From positions 1-6,320 of the forward strand of contig JAFMIS010000152.1 of the NCBI GenBank assembly GCA_017853915.1: 6,320 nt of DNA, given 5' to 3'. The notes beneath the pieces are model-generated. The model was not told the origin of the DNA. It searched no databases and worked only from the letters and a program-made list of their open reading frames with translations. Positions 6,039 through 6,320 of the stretch are shown here, piece by piece. This stretch comes from a bacterium (GTDB taxonomy: Bacteria; Bdellovibrionota_C; UBA2361; OMII01). Made by a program: the position numbers and the translations under genes. Positions within the stretch are counted from its first letter, which is position 1; the number at the start of each line of letters is the position of its first letter.

Positions 6039-6320
6039 CTAGTAATCAAGATCCATGGCTATAGCGCAGCTGTTGTTCTGCGGGAGAGGCTCAGAGCGCA
6101 GGCCATTGGCGGAAAAATCCACGCCATTCATGGGCACTGATGATGAACCGGGGTCGCGCAAAAGCGTCGTAATTTCATCGTGCTCAAAGAACGTGTGTCG
6201 CAGAAAAGACTCATTAGATGTGTTCTCAAGAAGTCGACGCACGAGATAGCCCATGCCTGGCAAGAGCTCCCCGAGTGGGACGTACATCCTGGTAAGATAC
6301 CCGCGAGTCGCGAAGGCCTG
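6039..6320 (-). CDS. Proline dehydrogenase, C-terminal part (gene runs off the right edge)
   Basis: The last 93 codons of a proline dehydrogenase (PRODH), the FAD enzyme that oxidises proline to P5C and passes electrons to the quinone pool. The frame stays open to the window edge, so the Met codon at 6287 is internal: the upstream codons read QAFATRGYLTR and match the end of the PRODH barrel. Diagnostic is GELLPGMGYLVRRLLENTSN (positions 6213-6272), containing the YxxRRxxE helix whose two arginines and glutamate bind proline in PutA; NESFLR follows. Beyond it, about 50 residues form a polar tail that ends at TAG 6039-6041 without reaching the ALDH domain. In PutA this region continues into the linker and the P5CDH domain; here P5CDH is a separate gene 14 nt downstream. 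The N-terminal arm, any PutA DNA-binding domain and the promoter lie outside the window. It is the first visible gene of a PRODH-P5CDH-HEAT operon. Confidence 0.92.
   Translation of the reverse strand, partial: QAFATRGYLTRMYVPLGELLPGMGYLVRRLLENTSNESFLRHTFFEHDEITTLLRDPGSSSVPMNGVDFSANGLRSEPLPQNNSCAIAMDLDY

Noticed and set aside
6055..6249. Plus-strand 64-aa frame opposite the PRODH end
   Set aside because: It is antisense to a clear PRODH C-terminus and shows no protein-like pattern of its own.
6039..6287. A small independent 82-aa protein starting at the Met codon at 6287
   Set aside because: The frame is open to the window edge and the codons before the Met continue the PRODH family pattern, so this Met is internal to a longer gene.
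4423..6320. PutA pseudogene broken by a frameshift
   Set aside because: The downstream gene has a near-ideal AGGAG and ATG at correct spacing, and both sides keep their key residues, so two functional genes are more likely; relatives should still be compared.

Overview
The window carries five complete protein genes and one partial gene, tightly packed on both strands. Two genes read rightward from the left edge: ftsY (SRP receptor) and a NahK-type sugar kinase of the aminoglycoside-phosphotransferase fold. They meet, tail to tail, a leftward block: the 3' end of a proline dehydrogenase gene entering from the right edge, then 1-pyrroline-5-carboxylate dehydrogenase, a HEAT-repeat putative lipoprotein and, after a 295-bp gap, a DedA-family membrane protein.

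The host looks like a Gram-negative bacterium. The evidence is a predicted lipoprotein signal, an FtsY with its own N-terminal membrane anchor and acidic linker, and proline-catabolic enzymes most like the halves of a fused PutA. This mix would fit a deltaproteobacteria-like lineage (Myxococcota, Bdellovibrionota, Desulfobacterota or similar), but that placement is inference. I see no mobile elements, CRISPR arrays, tRNA or rRNA genes, and the coding style looks uniform.

Region by region: (1) 27-2473, ftsY and the kinase, 23 nt apart with a G-rich spacer, probably one transcript. (2) 2474-2488, a 15-nt convergent junction with no clear terminator. (3) 2489-3124, DedA on the minus strand, with a good sigma70-like promoter placed so that the start codon is the predicted first transcribed base. 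(4) 3125-3419, non-coding, with a few short inverted repeats. (5) 3420-6320, a leftward operon: PRODH, a 14-nt gap, P5CDH, a 10-nt gap, HEAT protein.

The first two enzymes of the leftward operon oxidise proline to glutamate in two steps. They are usually one polypeptide (PutA) in Gram-negative bacteria; here they are two reading frames, split inside the linker, and the second has its own strong ribosome binding site. The HEAT protein has no obvious role in proline breakdown. The most interesting points are the split PutA, the HEAT protein coupled to it, and the apparently leaderless DedA gene.
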